Positions 26,758-37,062 of a stretch of 64,000 bases of DNA are shown piece by piece (position 1 is the first letter of the stretch; every line of letters starts with the position of its first letter). The stretch comes from Listeria grayi DSM 20601 (GTDB lineage Bacteria > Bacillota > Bacilli > Lactobacillales > Listeriaceae), in contig NZ_GL538353.1 of NCBI RefSeq assembly GCF_000148995.1, positions 496,001 to 560,000 of the forward strand, read 5' to 3'. The notes beneath the pieces are model-generated. The model did no database searches. It was not told the origin of the DNA and was given only the letters and a program-made list of their open reading frames with translations. A program made the translations under genes and the position numbers.

Positions 26758-27189
26758 ATGTTCATGGGAGAATATCAACACAACATTGATATAAAGGGAC
26801 GGCTGATCGTGCCGGCTAAATTTCGTGAGTCATTAGGCGAGAGCTTTGTGATTACCCGCGGACTGGATAAGTGTTTATTCGCCTATCCACAAGCAGAATG
26901 GGACAAATTAGAAAATAAATTACAAAATCTACCACTTACTAAAAAGGACGCTCGTTCTTTTACACGTTTCTTCTTTTCAGGTGCATCAGAATGCGAATTG
27001 GATAAACAAGGACGGATCAATATTCCTTCTAACTTGCTTCAATACGCGGACTTGGAAAAGGAAACAGTGATCATTGGAGTTTCTAATCGTATTGAAATAT
27101 GGAGCAAACCAGAGTGGGAAACTACTTTCAGCGAAGCAGAGGAATCCTTTGCCGATATCGCTGAGAATATGATTGGCTTCGATATCTAA
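26758..27189 (+). CDS. mraZ: Transcriptional regulator MraZ
   Basis: 143 residues with two SpoVT/AbrB-like halves. [23 protein letters not shown] and [16 protein letters not shown] each hold the D-x-KGR core. First gene of the division and cell-wall cluster; it represses the cluster through GTGG repeats upstream. The ribosome site is weak (GTGGGTGAAG). Length and sequence are normal for Listeria. Confidence 0.96.
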   Translation: MFMGEYQHNIDIKGRLIVPAKFRESLGESFVITRGLDKCLFAYPQAEWDKLENKLQNLPLTKKDARSFTRFFFSGASECELDKQGRINIPSNLLQYADLEKETVIIGVSNRIEIWSKPEWETTFSEAEESFADIAENMIGFDI

Positions 27190-27203
27190 GGAGAGTGAGC
27201 AAA

Positions 27204-28136
27204 TTGTTTAAACACGATACCGTTTTGCTACATGAAACAGTAGACATGCTGGATATCAAACCCGACGGCATTTATGTAGATGCAACACTTGGCGGGGCAG
27301 GACATTCGGAATACCTACTAAGTAAATTAAATAAAAAAGGGCATTTATATGCTTTTGACCAAGACCAAACCGCTATTGATCATGCAAAAGAGCGGCTTGC
27401 GCCTTATACAGGGAGTGTTACTTTCGTAAAAAGCAATTTCCGATTTATGAAAGAAGCGTTAGCAGAACATGGTGTGACGGAAGTGGACGGGATCTTATAT
27501 GATCTTGGCGTTTCTTCACCGCAACTCGATGTCCGTGAAAGAGGTTTCAGCTATCATCAAGACGCAGAACTGGACATGCGAATGGATCAGGAGCAATCAC
27601 TCACAGCCAAAGAAGTGGTGAACGAATGGCGTTATGAAGATCTTGTTCGTATCTTTTTCCAATATGGAGAAGAAAAATTTTCCAAACAGATCGCCAGAGA
27701 AATCGAACGTCGTCGCAGCGAAAAAACGATCGAAACAACTGGAGAGCTAGTCGACATCATTAAAACCGCGATTCCAGCCCCGGCAAGACGAAAGGGCGGA
27801 CATCCCGGAAAACGCGTTTTCCAAGCAATTCGCATCGCAGTCAACGATGAGCTTGACGCCGTGAGCGAGTCACTGGAAAAGGCATTGCTACTACTAAAAA
27901 CAAACGGTAGGATCAGCGTGATCACTTTCCATTCCTTGGAAGACCGGATCACCAAACAACTATTCAAACAAAAAACCACGGCCCAAGAAACACCACGAGG
28001 CTTGCCAGTTATCCCTGATGAATATCAACCGGATTTTGAACTAGTAACCAGAAAACCGATTTTGCCGAGTGAAGCAGAAATGGCAACGAATAATCGTGCC
28101 CGATCGGCAAAACTACGAGTGATCGCTAAGAAATAA
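27204..28136 (+). CDS. rsmH: 16S rRNA (cytosine-N4)-methyltransferase
   Basis: 310 residues. A GTG at 27195 directly abuts GGAG; the TTG at 27204 gives [13 protein letters not shown] and matches homologues. The SAM loop [16 protein letters not shown], the [14 protein letters not shown] motif and the [14 protein letters not shown] motif identify RsmH (MraW), which methylates N4 of C1402. It follows mraZ by 14 bases. Confidence 0.95.
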   Translation: MFKHDTVLLHETVDMLDIKPDGIYVDATLGGAGHSEYLLSKLNKKGHLYAFDQDQTAIDHAKERLAPYTGSVTFVKSNFRFMKEALAEHGVTEVDGILYDLGVSSPQLDVRERGFSYHQDAELDMRMDQEQSLTAKEVVNEWRYEDLVRIFFQYGEEKFSKQIAREIERRRSEKTIETTGELVDIIKTAIPAPARRKGGHPGKRVFQAIRIAVNDELDAVSESLEKALLLLKTNGRISVITFHSLEDRITKQLFKQKTTAQETPRGLPVIPDEYQPDFELVTRKPILPSEAEMATNNRARSAKLRVIAKK

Positions 28137-28158
28137 ACCAATGTAGGAGTTGAAATTA

Positions 28159-28527
28159 ATGAGCAATGTGGCCTATAAAACCGATGCAGCACCTAATATA
28201 CATAGAAAGCAAGCTCCGGTACCAGAACCGTCCAAACAACCATTAAGACGCGGAAAAGTAACCCTCGGAGAAAAATTACTGATCTCGATCGCTGTAGCCA
28301 TTGTACTCATCATGGCCTTCCGCATTATCAGTGTGCAAGCACAGATCTATTCCATTAATGAAAAGACGCAAAACCAAGAAACAAAAGTAAGTGCGAAAGA
28401 AAAACAGACAGGTGACCTTTCTACGGAAGTAAAATCACTTAGCCGTTATGAACGTGTGTATAAATTAGCAAAGAAAAAGGGACTAAAACTAAACGGTGAA
28501 AACGTGAAAGTAGTTGGCGGCCAGTGA
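28159..28527 (+). CDS. ftsL: Cell division protein FtsL
   Basis: 122 residues. ATG 28159 has GGAG nine bases upstream; the in-frame TTG at 28150 abuts that site. Cytoplasmic basic tail, one span at about 40-60, then an external coiled coil (SINEKTQNQETKVSAKEKQT). FtsL joins DivIC and DivIB in the divisome. Its stop overlaps pbpB by four bases (GTGA). Confidence 0.9.
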   Translation: MSNVAYKTDAAPNIHRKQAPVPEPSKQPLRRGKVTLGEKLLISIAVAIVLIMAFRIISVQAQIYSINEKTQNQETKVSAKEKQTGDLSTEVKSLSRYERVYKLAKKKGLKLNGENVKVVGGQ

Positions 28528-30782
28528 AACGGCGAATAGGGAATCGAAGAAGAGGGGCGTTATTGCTTGTTGCCTTATTTACCGTTCTATTCCTAGCGTT
28601 AGCAGCCAAATTCCTATACTTGCAAATCAGCGGTTATTCCAACGGTGTACCGTTAGCCGCAAAAGCAGCGAAACAGCATTTGAAATCAACAACGATCGAT
28701 GCGAAGCGTGGTTCGATCTTGGACTCCAAAGGCGAAGTGCTTGCCGAAGATACGTCAACCTTTACACTAGCAGCAGTTCTCAGCAAAGACGCTTCCAAGG
28801 ACCAAAAAACACCGCTCCATGTCGTGGATAAAGAAAAAACAGCCGAAGTATTGGCGAAATATCTGCCAATCAAAGAAGACGCTGTTTTAAAAGAGTTGCA
28901 GAAAAAAGACAAATACCAAGTTGAATTTGGGGCAGCTGGGAAAAACATCTCGGTTGCGACAAAAGAAAAAATTGAAAAAGCGAAATTGCCAGGCCTTATT
29001 TTCACTAGACAAGCGGAACGTTTTTATCCAAATGGCGTCTTAGCAGCCGAAGTGATCGGCTTTGCCCAACGAGATGAAAAAACGAACCAGCTAGTTGGGA
29101 AAATGGGACTGGAAAAACAATTGAATGATGAATTAGAAGGCAAGGACGGCAAATTGAATTACAGCACTGACCGCATGGGCTATATCCTGCCAAATTCCAA
29201 GACGAATGTGAAACCTGCTGTAGATGGGAAAAATATTACGTTGACGACTGATAAGAAAATCCAGACTTTCCTCGAAGACACGATGAATTCGGTCAATGAA
29301 AAATATCATCCCAAAAACATGATGGCAGTGGTCGCTAATCCGAAAACAGGAGAGATCCTAGCGATGAGCCAGCGTCCGACATTCAATCCAAGCACAAAAG
29401 CTGGATTAGAATCAAAAAACAGTGGTGTATGGCAAGACCTTCCTGTCGAATATGCGTATGAACCAGGTTCGGTTATGAAAGTCTTTTCGTTAGCGTCAGC
29501 AATCGATGCCGGAGTTTACAATCCTAACGAGTATTATAAATCCGGTATCTATAAAGTCGGCGATATTCAAATCCACGATCATAATCGCGTCGGTTGGGGC
29601 TCGATCCCGTTTCGGGAAGGACTCGAACGTTCGAGTAACGTTGCTTTCGCAAGACTATTAGATAAATTAGGCACCGACCGCTTTTTATCTTATTTGAAGA
29701 AATTCAAATTTGGTGAAAAAACGGGCGTTGATCTTCCAAACGAAAGCAGTGGGAAGATCGTCTATAATTATCCTGTTGAAAAAGTAACTAATGTTTTCGG
29801 ACAAGGTTCAAGTTATTCGATGATGCAAATGCTCCAAGCTGCAACAGCAGTAGCGAGCGATGGCAAAATGAAACAGCCGCATGTGATTGCTAAAATCACC
29901 GATCCGAATACAGGGAAAACGAAAAAAACCAAAGTCAAGATCACCGGGCAGCCGATCAGTGCCGCAACAGCAAAACGGACACGCGAAGAACTGCGTTATG
30001 TTATCGATGGCGAAAACGGTACTGGGAAATTATACGCTATCCCCGGTTACGATGTGGCAGGGAAAACAGGGACAGCGCAAATCGCTGATCCGAAAACTGG
30101 TAAATATATGTACGGCATGGATAACTACCTCTTTTCCTTTATGGGAATGGCACCTGCAGATGATCCTAAACTGATCATGTATGTGACCATGCAGCAACCA
30201 CAACTTGAAAACGGCCCTGCCGGATCAACAGGTGGTCAAGCAGTTGCCGATATTTTCAATCCAGTCATGAAAACCAGCCTGCAATATATGAATATCAAAC
30301 CTTCGACGGTCAAAAAGTCAGAAGTGATCAAAGCGCCAGTGGTTACCGATAAATCAGTGACCGAAGCAAAAGAGCTGTTGGAGAAAAAGGATCTTGCACC
30401 TGTCATTATCGGCAGCGGCAAAAAAATCGTCCAACAACTACCAAAACCAGGAACCACTCTATTGAAAGGCCAACGGGTCGTCATGCTGACAGAAGGCGCA
30501 ATGACGATGCCTGACATGCGGAACTGGTCGAAAGACGATGCACTCAAAGTATCCGAAATCACAGGTATCCCATTTGAATTCCAAGGCGACGGCTATGTGA
30601 AAAGCCAAAACGTGACGAAAGGAACGACTATCAACAGTAAGTCGAAAATTCGTCTGAAGATGGTCTCACCAGATAAGTTGGATGCCTTTAACAAGAATAA
30701 TGACCATAAAAGTCAATCGGAAACAAAAAAAGAAACGGATGTCCAAGAAAACGAAGGCATTGGCAGTCTTTTAAATGGATAA
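28524..30782 (+). CDS. pbpB: Penicillin-binding protein 2B, septal transpeptidase
   Basis: 752 residues, GTG start overlapping ftsL by GTGA. One N-terminal span, a dimerisation domain (about 60-225), and a class B transpeptidase domain with Ser316 (PGSVMK), SSN at 370-372 and KTG at 514-516. Two PASTA modules follow (about 595-720). It crosslinks septal peptidoglycan with FtsW. All catalytic motifs are intact. A strong terminator follows, so murE is started separately. Confidence 0.95.
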   Translation: MKRRIGNRRRGALLLVALFTVLFLALAAKFLYLQISGYSNGVPLAAKAAKQHLKSTTIDAKRGSILDSKGEVLAEDTSTFTLAAVLSKDASKDQKTPLHVVDKEKTAEVLAKYLPIKEDAVLKELQKKDKYQVEFGAAGKNISVATKEKIEKAKLPGLIFTRQAERFYPNGVLAAEVIGFAQRDEKTNQLVGKMGLEKQLNDELEGKDGKLNYSTDRMGYILPNSKTNVKPAVDGKNITLTTDKKIQTFLEDTMNSVNEKYHPKNMMAVVANPKTGEILAMSQRPTFNPSTKAGLESKNSGVWQDLPVEYAYEPGSVMKVFSLASAIDAGVYNPNEYYKSGIYKVGDIQIHDHNRVGWGSIPFREGLERSSNVAFARLLDKLGTDRFLSYLKKFKFGEKTGVDLPNESSGKIVYNYPVEKVTNVFGQGSSYSMMQMLQAATAVASDGKMKQPHVIAKITDPNTGKTKKTKVKITGQPISAATAKRTREELRYVIDGENGTGKLYAIPGYDVAGKTGTAQIADPKTGKYMYGMDNYLFSFMGMAPADDPKLIMYVTMQQPQLENGPAGSTGGQAVADIFNPVMKTSLQYMNIKPSTVKKSEVIKAPVVTDKSVTEAKELLEKKDLAPVIIGSGKKIVQQLPKPGTTLLKGQRVVMLTEGAMTMPDMRNWSKDDALKVSEITGIPFEFQGDGYVKSQNVTKGTTINSKSKIRLKMVSPDKLDAFNKNNDHKSQSETKKETDVQENEGIGSLLNG

Positions 30783-30811
30783 TTTTCGGGAATGAAAGAG
30801 TAGAAGATAAA

Positions 30812-30868
30812 AGCAAAATGTTTGTCTATCCTGAAAACAGGCAATAATAGACACATTTTGCTTTTTCT
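30812..30868 (+). terminator. Terminator between pbpB and murE
   Basis: AGCAAAATGT.TGTCTAT pairs with ATAGACACATTTTGCT, then TTTTTCTT. Confidence 0.85.
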
Positions 30869-30962
30869 TGTTTAGGACTATTGGTGACTAGCATTAGCGC
30901 GTCGTTTTTGCTAAGATAGATAAGGATTATTCCTTGGAAAGTATATAAAGGAGATGGAAGTT

Positions 30963-32438
30963 TTGAAATTACAGACGCTTTTAACAAGCATTCCTGCCTA
31001 CCGAACAAGTCAAGATCTATCCGGTGAGATCACAAATATCGAACAAGATAGCAGAAAAGTAGTTTCAGGAACACTTTTTATATGTATCGACGGCGAGATC
31101 GTAGATGGGCACCAATTTGCTAAACAAGCTGAAGCGAATGGTGCAACAGCGATTTTAGCTGAAAAAGAAATCGATGTTTCGATCCCGGTTGTTTATGTGA
31201 AAGACAGCAAACGGGCAATGGCGATTTTGGCGGACCGCTTTTATGGATCGCCATCGCAAAAAATGAAAATGATCGGTGTGACCGGCACAAATGGTAAAAC
31301 GACAGTAACGCATTTGGTTGAACAAATCGTTCGCGATGCGGGCTCGGAAACTGGGCTGATCGGAACCATGTATCGCAAAATCGGCCGTGAGATCTTAGAA
31401 ACGAAAAATACCACACCAGATAGCCTGACACTGCAGCGGACCTATCATGAAATGCTGGCAGCGGATGTGCAAACAGTTGCGATGGAAGTTTCTTCTCACG
31501 CACTCGTGCAAGGACGGACTTACGGAACGGATTTCGATATCGCGGTCTTTACGAACTTATCACAAGATCACTTAGACTATCACAAGACAATGGAAGAATA
31601 TGCCTACGCAAAAAGCTTGCTGTTTGCCCAACTTGGCAATAGCTACGATAGTGAAAAACCGAAGTATGCTATTATTAATCAAGACGATCCAGTAAGTCAG
31701 CGGATGAAAACAGCTACAGCTGCTCCGGTGATTACATATGGTATAGATAAAGCTGCCGATTTTGGCGCGACTGATGTCATGGTAACAAGCAGCGGTACGA
31801 CCTTCAAGCTGCATACCCCGGATGGCGATTTTGACGTCCGGATCAAAATGATCGGCAAATTTAGTATCTATAACTGTTTGGCTGCACTTGCCACCAGTTA
31901 TGCTCTTGAGATCCCGATACATCAGGCAATCACTTCTTTGGAAAAGGTCCAAGGTGTCGCCGGCCGTTTTGAAATCGTCGATGCTGGTCAAGATTTTACT
32001 GTCATCGTTGATTACGCCCATACACCAGACGGACTATTAAATGTATTAGAAACGATTGAAGAATTCAAACGAAGTCGTGTATTCGCAATTGTCGGATGTG
32101 GCGGTGACCGTGACAAAGGAAAACGACCGCAAATGGCAAAAATCGCGATCGATTATGCGACCGATCCTGTCTTCACATCTGATAATCCGCGCAGCGAAGA
32201 CCCTGAGGCGATCATCCAAGATATGCTTGCAGGACTTCCCGCAAATGCAGTTTATCAGGTACGAACGGACCGCAAAGAAGCAATTACCTATGCCGTAAAT
32301 GAAGCACAGGCAGGCGATGTTATCTTGATTGCTGGAAAAGGCCATGAAACCTATCAAATCATCGGCGATCAAGTCTTGGATTTTGATGACCGCGCCGTTG
32401 CAAGGGAAGCTATTGAAAAAAAGGAAAGACTCGCATAA
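30963..32438 (+). CDS. murE: UDP-MurNAc-tripeptide synthetase, meso-DAP-adding
   Basis: 491 residues. The ATG at 30954 directly abuts AAAGGAG; TTG 30963 with nine-base spacing gives MKLQTLLTSIP and is preferred. The ATP loop is [13 protein letters not shown]. The substrate motif reads SDNPRSEDP; the DNPR form is the meso-diaminopimelate signature, against DDNPR/lysine variants. It adds DAP, made with DapF encoded 14 kb on, to the stem peptide. It stands after a terminator. Confidence 0.95.
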   Translation: MKLQTLLTSIPAYRTSQDLSGEITNIEQDSRKVVSGTLFICIDGEIVDGHQFAKQAEANGATAILAEKEIDVSIPVVYVKDSKRAMAILADRFYGSPSQKMKMIGVTGTNGKTTVTHLVEQIVRDAGSETGLIGTMYRKIGREILETKNTTPDSLTLQRTYHEMLAADVQTVAMEVSSHALVQGRTYGTDFDIAVFTNLSQDHLDYHKTMEEYAYAKSLLFAQLGNSYDSEKPKYAIINQDDPVSQRMKTATAAPVITYGIDKAADFGATDVMVTSSGTTFKLHTPDGDFDVRIKMIGKFSIYNCLAALATSYALEIPIHQAITSLEKVQGVAGRFEIVDAGQDFTVIVDYAHTPDGLLNVLETIEEFKRSRVFAIVGCGGDRDKGKRPQMAKIAIDYATDPVFTSDNPRSEDPEAIIQDMLAGLPANAVYQVRTDRKEAITYAVNEAQAGDVILIAGKGHETYQIIGDQVLDFDDRAVAREAIEKKERLA

Positions 32439-32491
32439 AATATACGTAATGAATCCATTTAAGCTTTAAAAAAAGATTGGGGAGAAAAAGA

Positions 32492-33469
32492 TTGTCCATT
32501 TATATGTTATTGTCAGCACTTGTTATCGCCTTTATTATTACCGTTATCGGAGTACCACTTTTCATACCTTATTTAGTACGCTTGAAATTTGGTCAAAGCA
32601 TTCGGGATGAAGGCCCAAAACTACATGAAAAGAAATCCGGAACACCAACGATGGGAGCAATCATTTATTTGATCGCGATCTGCGTCAGCTTCTTATTTAT
32701 GGCAATCGTAAACAAAGAGATGACGGCAGGAAGCTGGCTTCTTTTGATCACGCTGGTATTGTTCGGGATCTTAGGATTTATGGATGACTATATCAAAGTG
32801 GTACAGAAAAGAAATCTTGGACTTACATCCAAGCAAAAATTTATTGGACAAGTTGTTATTTCACTTCTCTTTTTCGTGATCTATCACGTTAATCATTTTG
32901 CGGAAACATTACGCGTTCCGTTTACTGACATCGAAGTATCACTTTCTTGGTTCTTTGTGATTTTCATTTTATTCTGGCTAGTTGGTTTTTCCAACGCTGT
33001 GAATTTGACAGACGGACTAGACGGTTTAGTATCAGGACTTAGCAGTATCGCCTTTCTTGCTTTTGGTATCATTGCAGTCCATCAGCAGCAAAATGATGTC
33101 GCGCTGTTTTGTTTCGCGATTGTCGGGGGAATGATCGGTTTCTTGATCTTCAACAAAAATCCGGCAAAAATCTTTATGGGAGATACTGGTTCGCTTGCGC
33201 TCGGTGGCGCGATTGCTGCTGTTTCGATCCTTTTAAAACAAGAGTGGCTATTGCTCTTGATCGGTATCGTCTTTGTTATTGAAACTGCTTCCGTTATTTT
33301 ACAAGTAGCTTACTTTAAACTCACTGGAGGCAAACGAATATTCCGCATGACCCCGATCCATCACCATTTCGAACTTGGTGGCTGGAAAGAGTGGCGCGTC
33401 GTTCTTACTTTTTGGGTGGTAGGACTTGCTTCTGCGGTTATAGCACTATGCATGGTTTGGTATGGATAA
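32492..33469 (+). CDS. mraY: Phospho-MurNAc-pentapeptide transferase
   Basis: 325 residues, ten spans. The TTG at 32492 after GGGGAG is chosen over an in-frame TTG at 32477 that would place the ribosome site inside the gene. [18 protein letters not shown] and the PIHHHFE loop hold the catalytic Asp and His residues. It forms lipid I from UDP-MurNAc-pentapeptide and undecaprenyl phosphate at the membrane. Confidence 0.95.
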   Translation: MSIYMLLSALVIAFIITVIGVPLFIPYLVRLKFGQSIRDEGPKLHEKKSGTPTMGAIIYLIAICVSFLFMAIVNKEMTAGSWLLLITLVLFGILGFMDDYIKVVQKRNLGLTSKQKFIGQVVISLLFFVIYHVNHFAETLRVPFTDIEVSLSWFFVIFILFWLVGFSNAVNLTDGLDGLVSGLSSIAFLAFGIIAVHQQQNDVALFCFAIVGGMIGFLIFNKNPAKIFMGDTGSLALGGAIAAVSILLKQEWLLLLIGIVFVIETASVILQVAYFKLTGGKRIFRMTPIHHHFELGGWKEWRVVLTFWVVGLASAVIALCMVWYG

Positions 33470-33592
33470 TGTTTTAATCAATAAAGCGTCTCTTCTTAGC
33501 CGTTTCTGAACAAGAAAATGCTGAAAAAGTGACGCTTTTCTGTCATATTTAATATAATTCTTCTCTGGAAAAGAGAAAGGGTGGGGGAAGTA

Positions 33593-34960
33593 ATGAAAAA
33601 AGTAGAAGACTATCAATATAAAAAAGTGCTTGTTTTAGGCCTCGCAAGAAGTGGCGTCAGCGCTGCTTCGATCATGCACAAACTTGGCGCATTCGTTACT
33701 GTTAATGATCAAAAGCCATTTAGCGAAAACCCGGAAGCACAGGGACTTTTAGAACAAGGGATAAAAGTGATCTGTGGCTCGCATCCGATTGAATTATTGG
33801 ATGAAGGGTTTGAATTAGTTATCAAAAATCCGGGTATCCCGTACAACAATCCAATGATCCAAAAAGCGCTGCAGCTGAAGATCCCGGTAATTACCGAAGT
33901 CGAATTGGCTTATCAGATCTCAGATGCGCCGATCATCGGTATCACAGGTACAAACGGAAAAACAACGACAACAACCATCATCCATCATATGCTCAATGAG
34001 CGTCAGGCGGATAATTCCCTATTGGCCGGGAACATTGGCTTTCCAGCTTCTATGGTTGCAAGCAAAGCGCTTCCTGAACAATATATCACGATGGAGCTCT
34101 CTTCCTTCCAATTGATGGGGATCGATACTTTCCACCCGCATATTTCGGTGATCACCAATATTTATGAAGCACATTTGGATTATCATGCGGATCGTGATGA
34201 ATACGTCCAAGCAAAATGGAAAATCCAAAAAAACCAAACTGCCGATGATATTCTTGTTATCAACTGGGATCAAGAAGAATTAAAAACATTGACGAAAAAA
34301 ACGAAAGCACAGATCGTTCCCTTTTCCACTACACAGAAGCTGGGACTTGGAAGCTATGTGCAAAACGGTAAATTGATGTTCAATGATGAAATCGTTGGTG
34401 AACGCGCCGATATTCTGCTGCCCGGTGATCATAACTTAGAAAATATCCTTGCTTCGATCGCAGTCGCAAAAACGATCGGTGTCAGCAATGAGCAGATCAT
34501 GCAAGTCTTAAAAACGTTCAAAGGTGTTCCACATCGGACTCAATTTGTCACCGAATGGCACGGCAGAAAATTTTATAACGATTCCAAGGCAACTAATATT
34601 TTAGCGACTCAGAGTGCATTAAAGGGTTTTAAGGAACCTGTAGTTTTACTTGCAGGCGGACTCGACCGCGGCAATGAGTTTGACGAACTGCTGCCGTTTT
34701 TCCAACATGTCAAAGCCTTAGTCTGCTTTGGCGAAACAGCGGAAAAAATCGGGCGTATCGGCAAACAATCGGGGACAGAGGTCTTCTACGTAGAAAATGT
34801 CGAAGCAGCTGTACCGGTGGCGTTTGAAGCTTCCAGCCCCGGCGATGTGATCCTGCTTTCACCTGCATGTGCCAGCTGGGATCAATATCGGACATTTGAA
34901 GTCCGTGGGAATAAATACATGGAAGCAATCGAAGCATTACAAAATGAGGTGGAAAAATGA
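33593..34960 (+). CDS. murD: UDP-MurNAc-L-alanine:D-glutamate ligase
   Basis: 455 residues from ATG 33593 (GTGGGGGAAG upstream; the GTG at 33581 lies in that site). [15 protein letters not shown] is the UDP site, [13 protein letters not shown] the ATP loop, then NNDSKATN-like [16 protein letters not shown] and [11 protein letters not shown] motifs. It adds D-Glu to UDP-MurNAc-L-Ala in the cytoplasm. Its stop overlaps the murG start by four bases (ATGA). The 123-base gap after mraY holds a weak AAAGCGTC/GACGCTTT hairpin. Confidence 0.95.
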   Translation: MKKVEDYQYKKVLVLGLARSGVSAASIMHKLGAFVTVNDQKPFSENPEAQGLLEQGIKVICGSHPIELLDEGFELVIKNPGIPYNNPMIQKALQLKIPVITEVELAYQISDAPIIGITGTNGKTTTTTIIHHMLNERQADNSLLAGNIGFPASMVASKALPEQYITMELSSFQLMGIDTFHPHISVITNIYEAHLDYHADRDEYVQAKWKIQKNQTADDILVINWDQEELKTLTKKTKAQIVPFSTTQKLGLGSYVQNGKLMFNDEIVGERADILLPGDHNLENILASIAVAKTIGVSNEQIMQVLKTFKGVPHRTQFVTEWHGRKFYNDSKATNILATQSALKGFKEPVVLLAGGLDRGNEFDELLPFFQHVKALVCFGETAEKIGRIGKQSGTEVFYVENVEAAVPVAFEASSPGDVILLSPACASWDQYRTFEVRGNKYMEAIEALQNEVEK

Positions 34961-36042
34961 AGATAGCAATTAGCGGAGGAGGAACGGGCGGTCATATCTA
35001 TCCTGCTCTAGCCCTTGTTCGAGAATTGAAAAAAAACCATCCCGACGCCGAATTTTTATATATCGGCACAGAAAAGGGACTGGAAAATAAAATCGTCCCG
35101 CGCGAAGGGATCCCATTTGAAACAATTGACATCACCGGATTCAAACGTTCTTTATCAATGGAGAATTTCAAAACGGTCATGCGTTTTTTCAAAGGAGTCA
35201 AAAAAAGCAAACAACTGCTGAAAGAATTTCGCCCCGATGTCGTGATCGGCACAGGCGGCTATGTTTGCGGTCCTGTCGTTTACGCGGCGAGCAGACTCAA
35301 TATCCCCAGTATCATCCATGAACAAAACAGTGTGGCTGGACTGACGAATAAATTCTTGAGCCGTTTCGTGACGAAAGTAGCGATCTGCTTTGAAGAAGCC
35401 AGTGATGCTTTTCCTTCTGAAAAAATCGTCTTTACCGGTAATCCACGTGCCCAGGAAGTAGTGGGCATCGATGCCCCAGACGTTCTGCAAAAATATGGTT
35501 TGGATCCGGAAAAACAGACAGTGCTTGTTTTTGGCGGAAGCCGTGGCGCAAGAGGCATCAACGAAGCAATCGAAACGATCCTGCCCAAATGGGATCAACG
35601 TGCATACCAGCTACTGTATGTTACCGGCGATGTACATTATGAAAAAATCAAAGATACACTGCCAAATTTAGGGACCCATATCAGCGTGGTACCGTTTATT
35701 TATGATATGCCAAGTATTTTAAATGCAGTTGATTTGGTTGTTTCAAGAGCCGGGGCAACGACACTTGCGGAATTGACTGCCTTGGGACTGCCGAGTATCT
35801 TGATCCCAAGTCCATATGTAACAGCTAATCATCAAGAGAAAAATGCCCGTGCGCTGGAGAAAAACGGTGCAGCAGTCGTTATTACAGAAGCAGAACTGAA
35901 AAATACGGACATGATGCAAGTAATCGACAGTATCATATTAGATGCTGAAAAATTAAAAGCAATGCGATTTGAAGCGAAACAAATGGGTACGCCGGATGCC
36001 GCAGATCGATTAGCAAGATTGGTGATGGAAATCCGGAAGTAA
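34957..36042 (+). CDS. murG: UDP-GlcNAc:lipid I GlcNAc transferase
   Basis: 361 residues. [14 protein letters not shown] is the first GT28 glycine loop, [14 protein letters not shown] the second, and [14 protein letters not shown] with [11 protein letters not shown] form the donor site. It makes lipid II on the inner face of the membrane. It is coupled to murD by ATGA overlap. Confidence 0.96.
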   Translation: MKIAISGGGTGGHIYPALALVRELKKNHPDAEFLYIGTEKGLENKIVPREGIPFETIDITGFKRSLSMENFKTVMRFFKGVKKSKQLLKEFRPDVVIGTGGYVCGPVVYAASRLNIPSIIHEQNSVAGLTNKFLSRFVTKVAICFEEASDAFPSEKIVFTGNPRAQEVVGIDAPDVLQKYGLDPEKQTVLVFGGSRGARGINEAIETILPKWDQRAYQLLYVTGDVHYEKIKDTLPNLGTHISVVPFIYDMPSILNAVDLVVSRAGATTLAELTALGLPSILIPSPYVTANHQEKNARALEKNGAAVVITEAELKNTDMMQVIDSIILDAEKLKAMRFEAKQMGTPDAADRLARLVMEIRK

Positions 36043-36063
36043 TACGTGAAGGAGGCTGGAAAG

Positions 36064-36840
36064 ATGGCAGAAAACAGACGAGTCATTTCGATGGAAAGTC
36101 GAGTCCCGGAATTAAAAAAATACCGCCGCAAAAAGTTGCTTCGCCATCTTACCATCTTAGTAAGCTTTTTTGCATTACTTATTCTTATTACTGTTTATTT
36201 CCTATCCCCGCTCAGTAAACTTTCTGTTATTTACGTGGAGGGCAATAAGCAGTTGACAGAGCAAGACGTGAAAGACCAAAGCGACTTGGAAATAGGTGAA
36301 TACATTTTTGCGATCAACAAGAAGCAGGTTGCAGCGCACCTGAAGAAAAACAAATTGGTCAAAAAAGCCACTGTGACCCAGCAAGGCTTGAATCGTATTC
36401 AATTACATATCGAAGAATACCAAACGATCGGCTACGAACAGAAAGACGGCAGCTACTATGATATTTTGGAAAATGGTATCTTGCTGAAAAATCAATCTCG
36501 AAAATTCCCGATCGGCAACAGTCTATTATTCAAAAACTTCCAAAACGGTCCGCTGCTGAAATCGCTCATCAAGGAAGTCGGACAACTGCCAGATGATGTG
36601 CGCGAATCGATCTCAGAAATCATTTATGAACCGACTAAGACTGACAAAAAGCATATCCATCTTTTCATGAACGATGGAAATCAAGTGCAGGCGACGATCT
36701 ACTCCTTTGCCGATAAAATGAAACACTATCCGCAAATCGTCTCCCAATTGCAAGAAGGGCAAAAAGGAACGATCGATTTAGAAGTTGGAACGATTTTTGA
36801 AAGTTATTATCAGCAAAATAAACAAAAAAAGAAAAAATAG
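36064..36840 (+). CDS. divIB: Cell division protein DivIB (FtsQ)
   Basis: 258 residues from ATG 36064, nine bases after AAGGAGG (a GTG at 36046 lies before that site). Short basic tail, one span (about 30-50), a POTRA domain (LSVIYVEGNKQLTEQDVKDQ), a beta domain, and a Lys/Gln tail. It stabilises FtsL-DivIC and the septal synthase. A 222-base gap with no other gene follows before ftsA. Confidence 0.93.
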   Translation: MAENRRVISMESRVPELKKYRRKKLLRHLTILVSFFALLILITVYFLSPLSKLSVIYVEGNKQLTEQDVKDQSDLEIGEYIFAINKKQVAAHLKKNKLVKKATVTQQGLNRIQLHIEEYQTIGYEQKDGSYYDILENGILLKNQSRKFPIGNSLLFKNFQNGPLLKSLIKEVGQLPDDVRESISEIIYEPTKTDKKHIHLFMNDGNQVQATIYSFADKMKHYPQIVSQLQEGQKGTIDLEVGTIFESYYQQNKQKKKK

Positions 36841-37062
36841 AAACGCATGTTCTGAAAAAACCGAAAAATTCACAATTTCTTTAAAAAACCATTAAAATTG
36901 CGAGTTTCTGCTTTAATTACGCTTCTAGTTAGTGTAGACTAGAAATAAGTTATTTCAACCTTTAAGAGGAATAAACAACGCCAAAAAAGAAATAGAAACT
37001 GCACTCAAAAAAATAAAACATTGACAAAATAAATTTTTCAGTAACTAGAGGAGGTGCCGATC

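Noticed and set aside
33470-33592. Hairpin AAAGCGTC/GACGCTTT between mraY and murD as a terminator
   Set aside because: The loop is over 40 bases and the T run is short; murD is probably reached by read-through.
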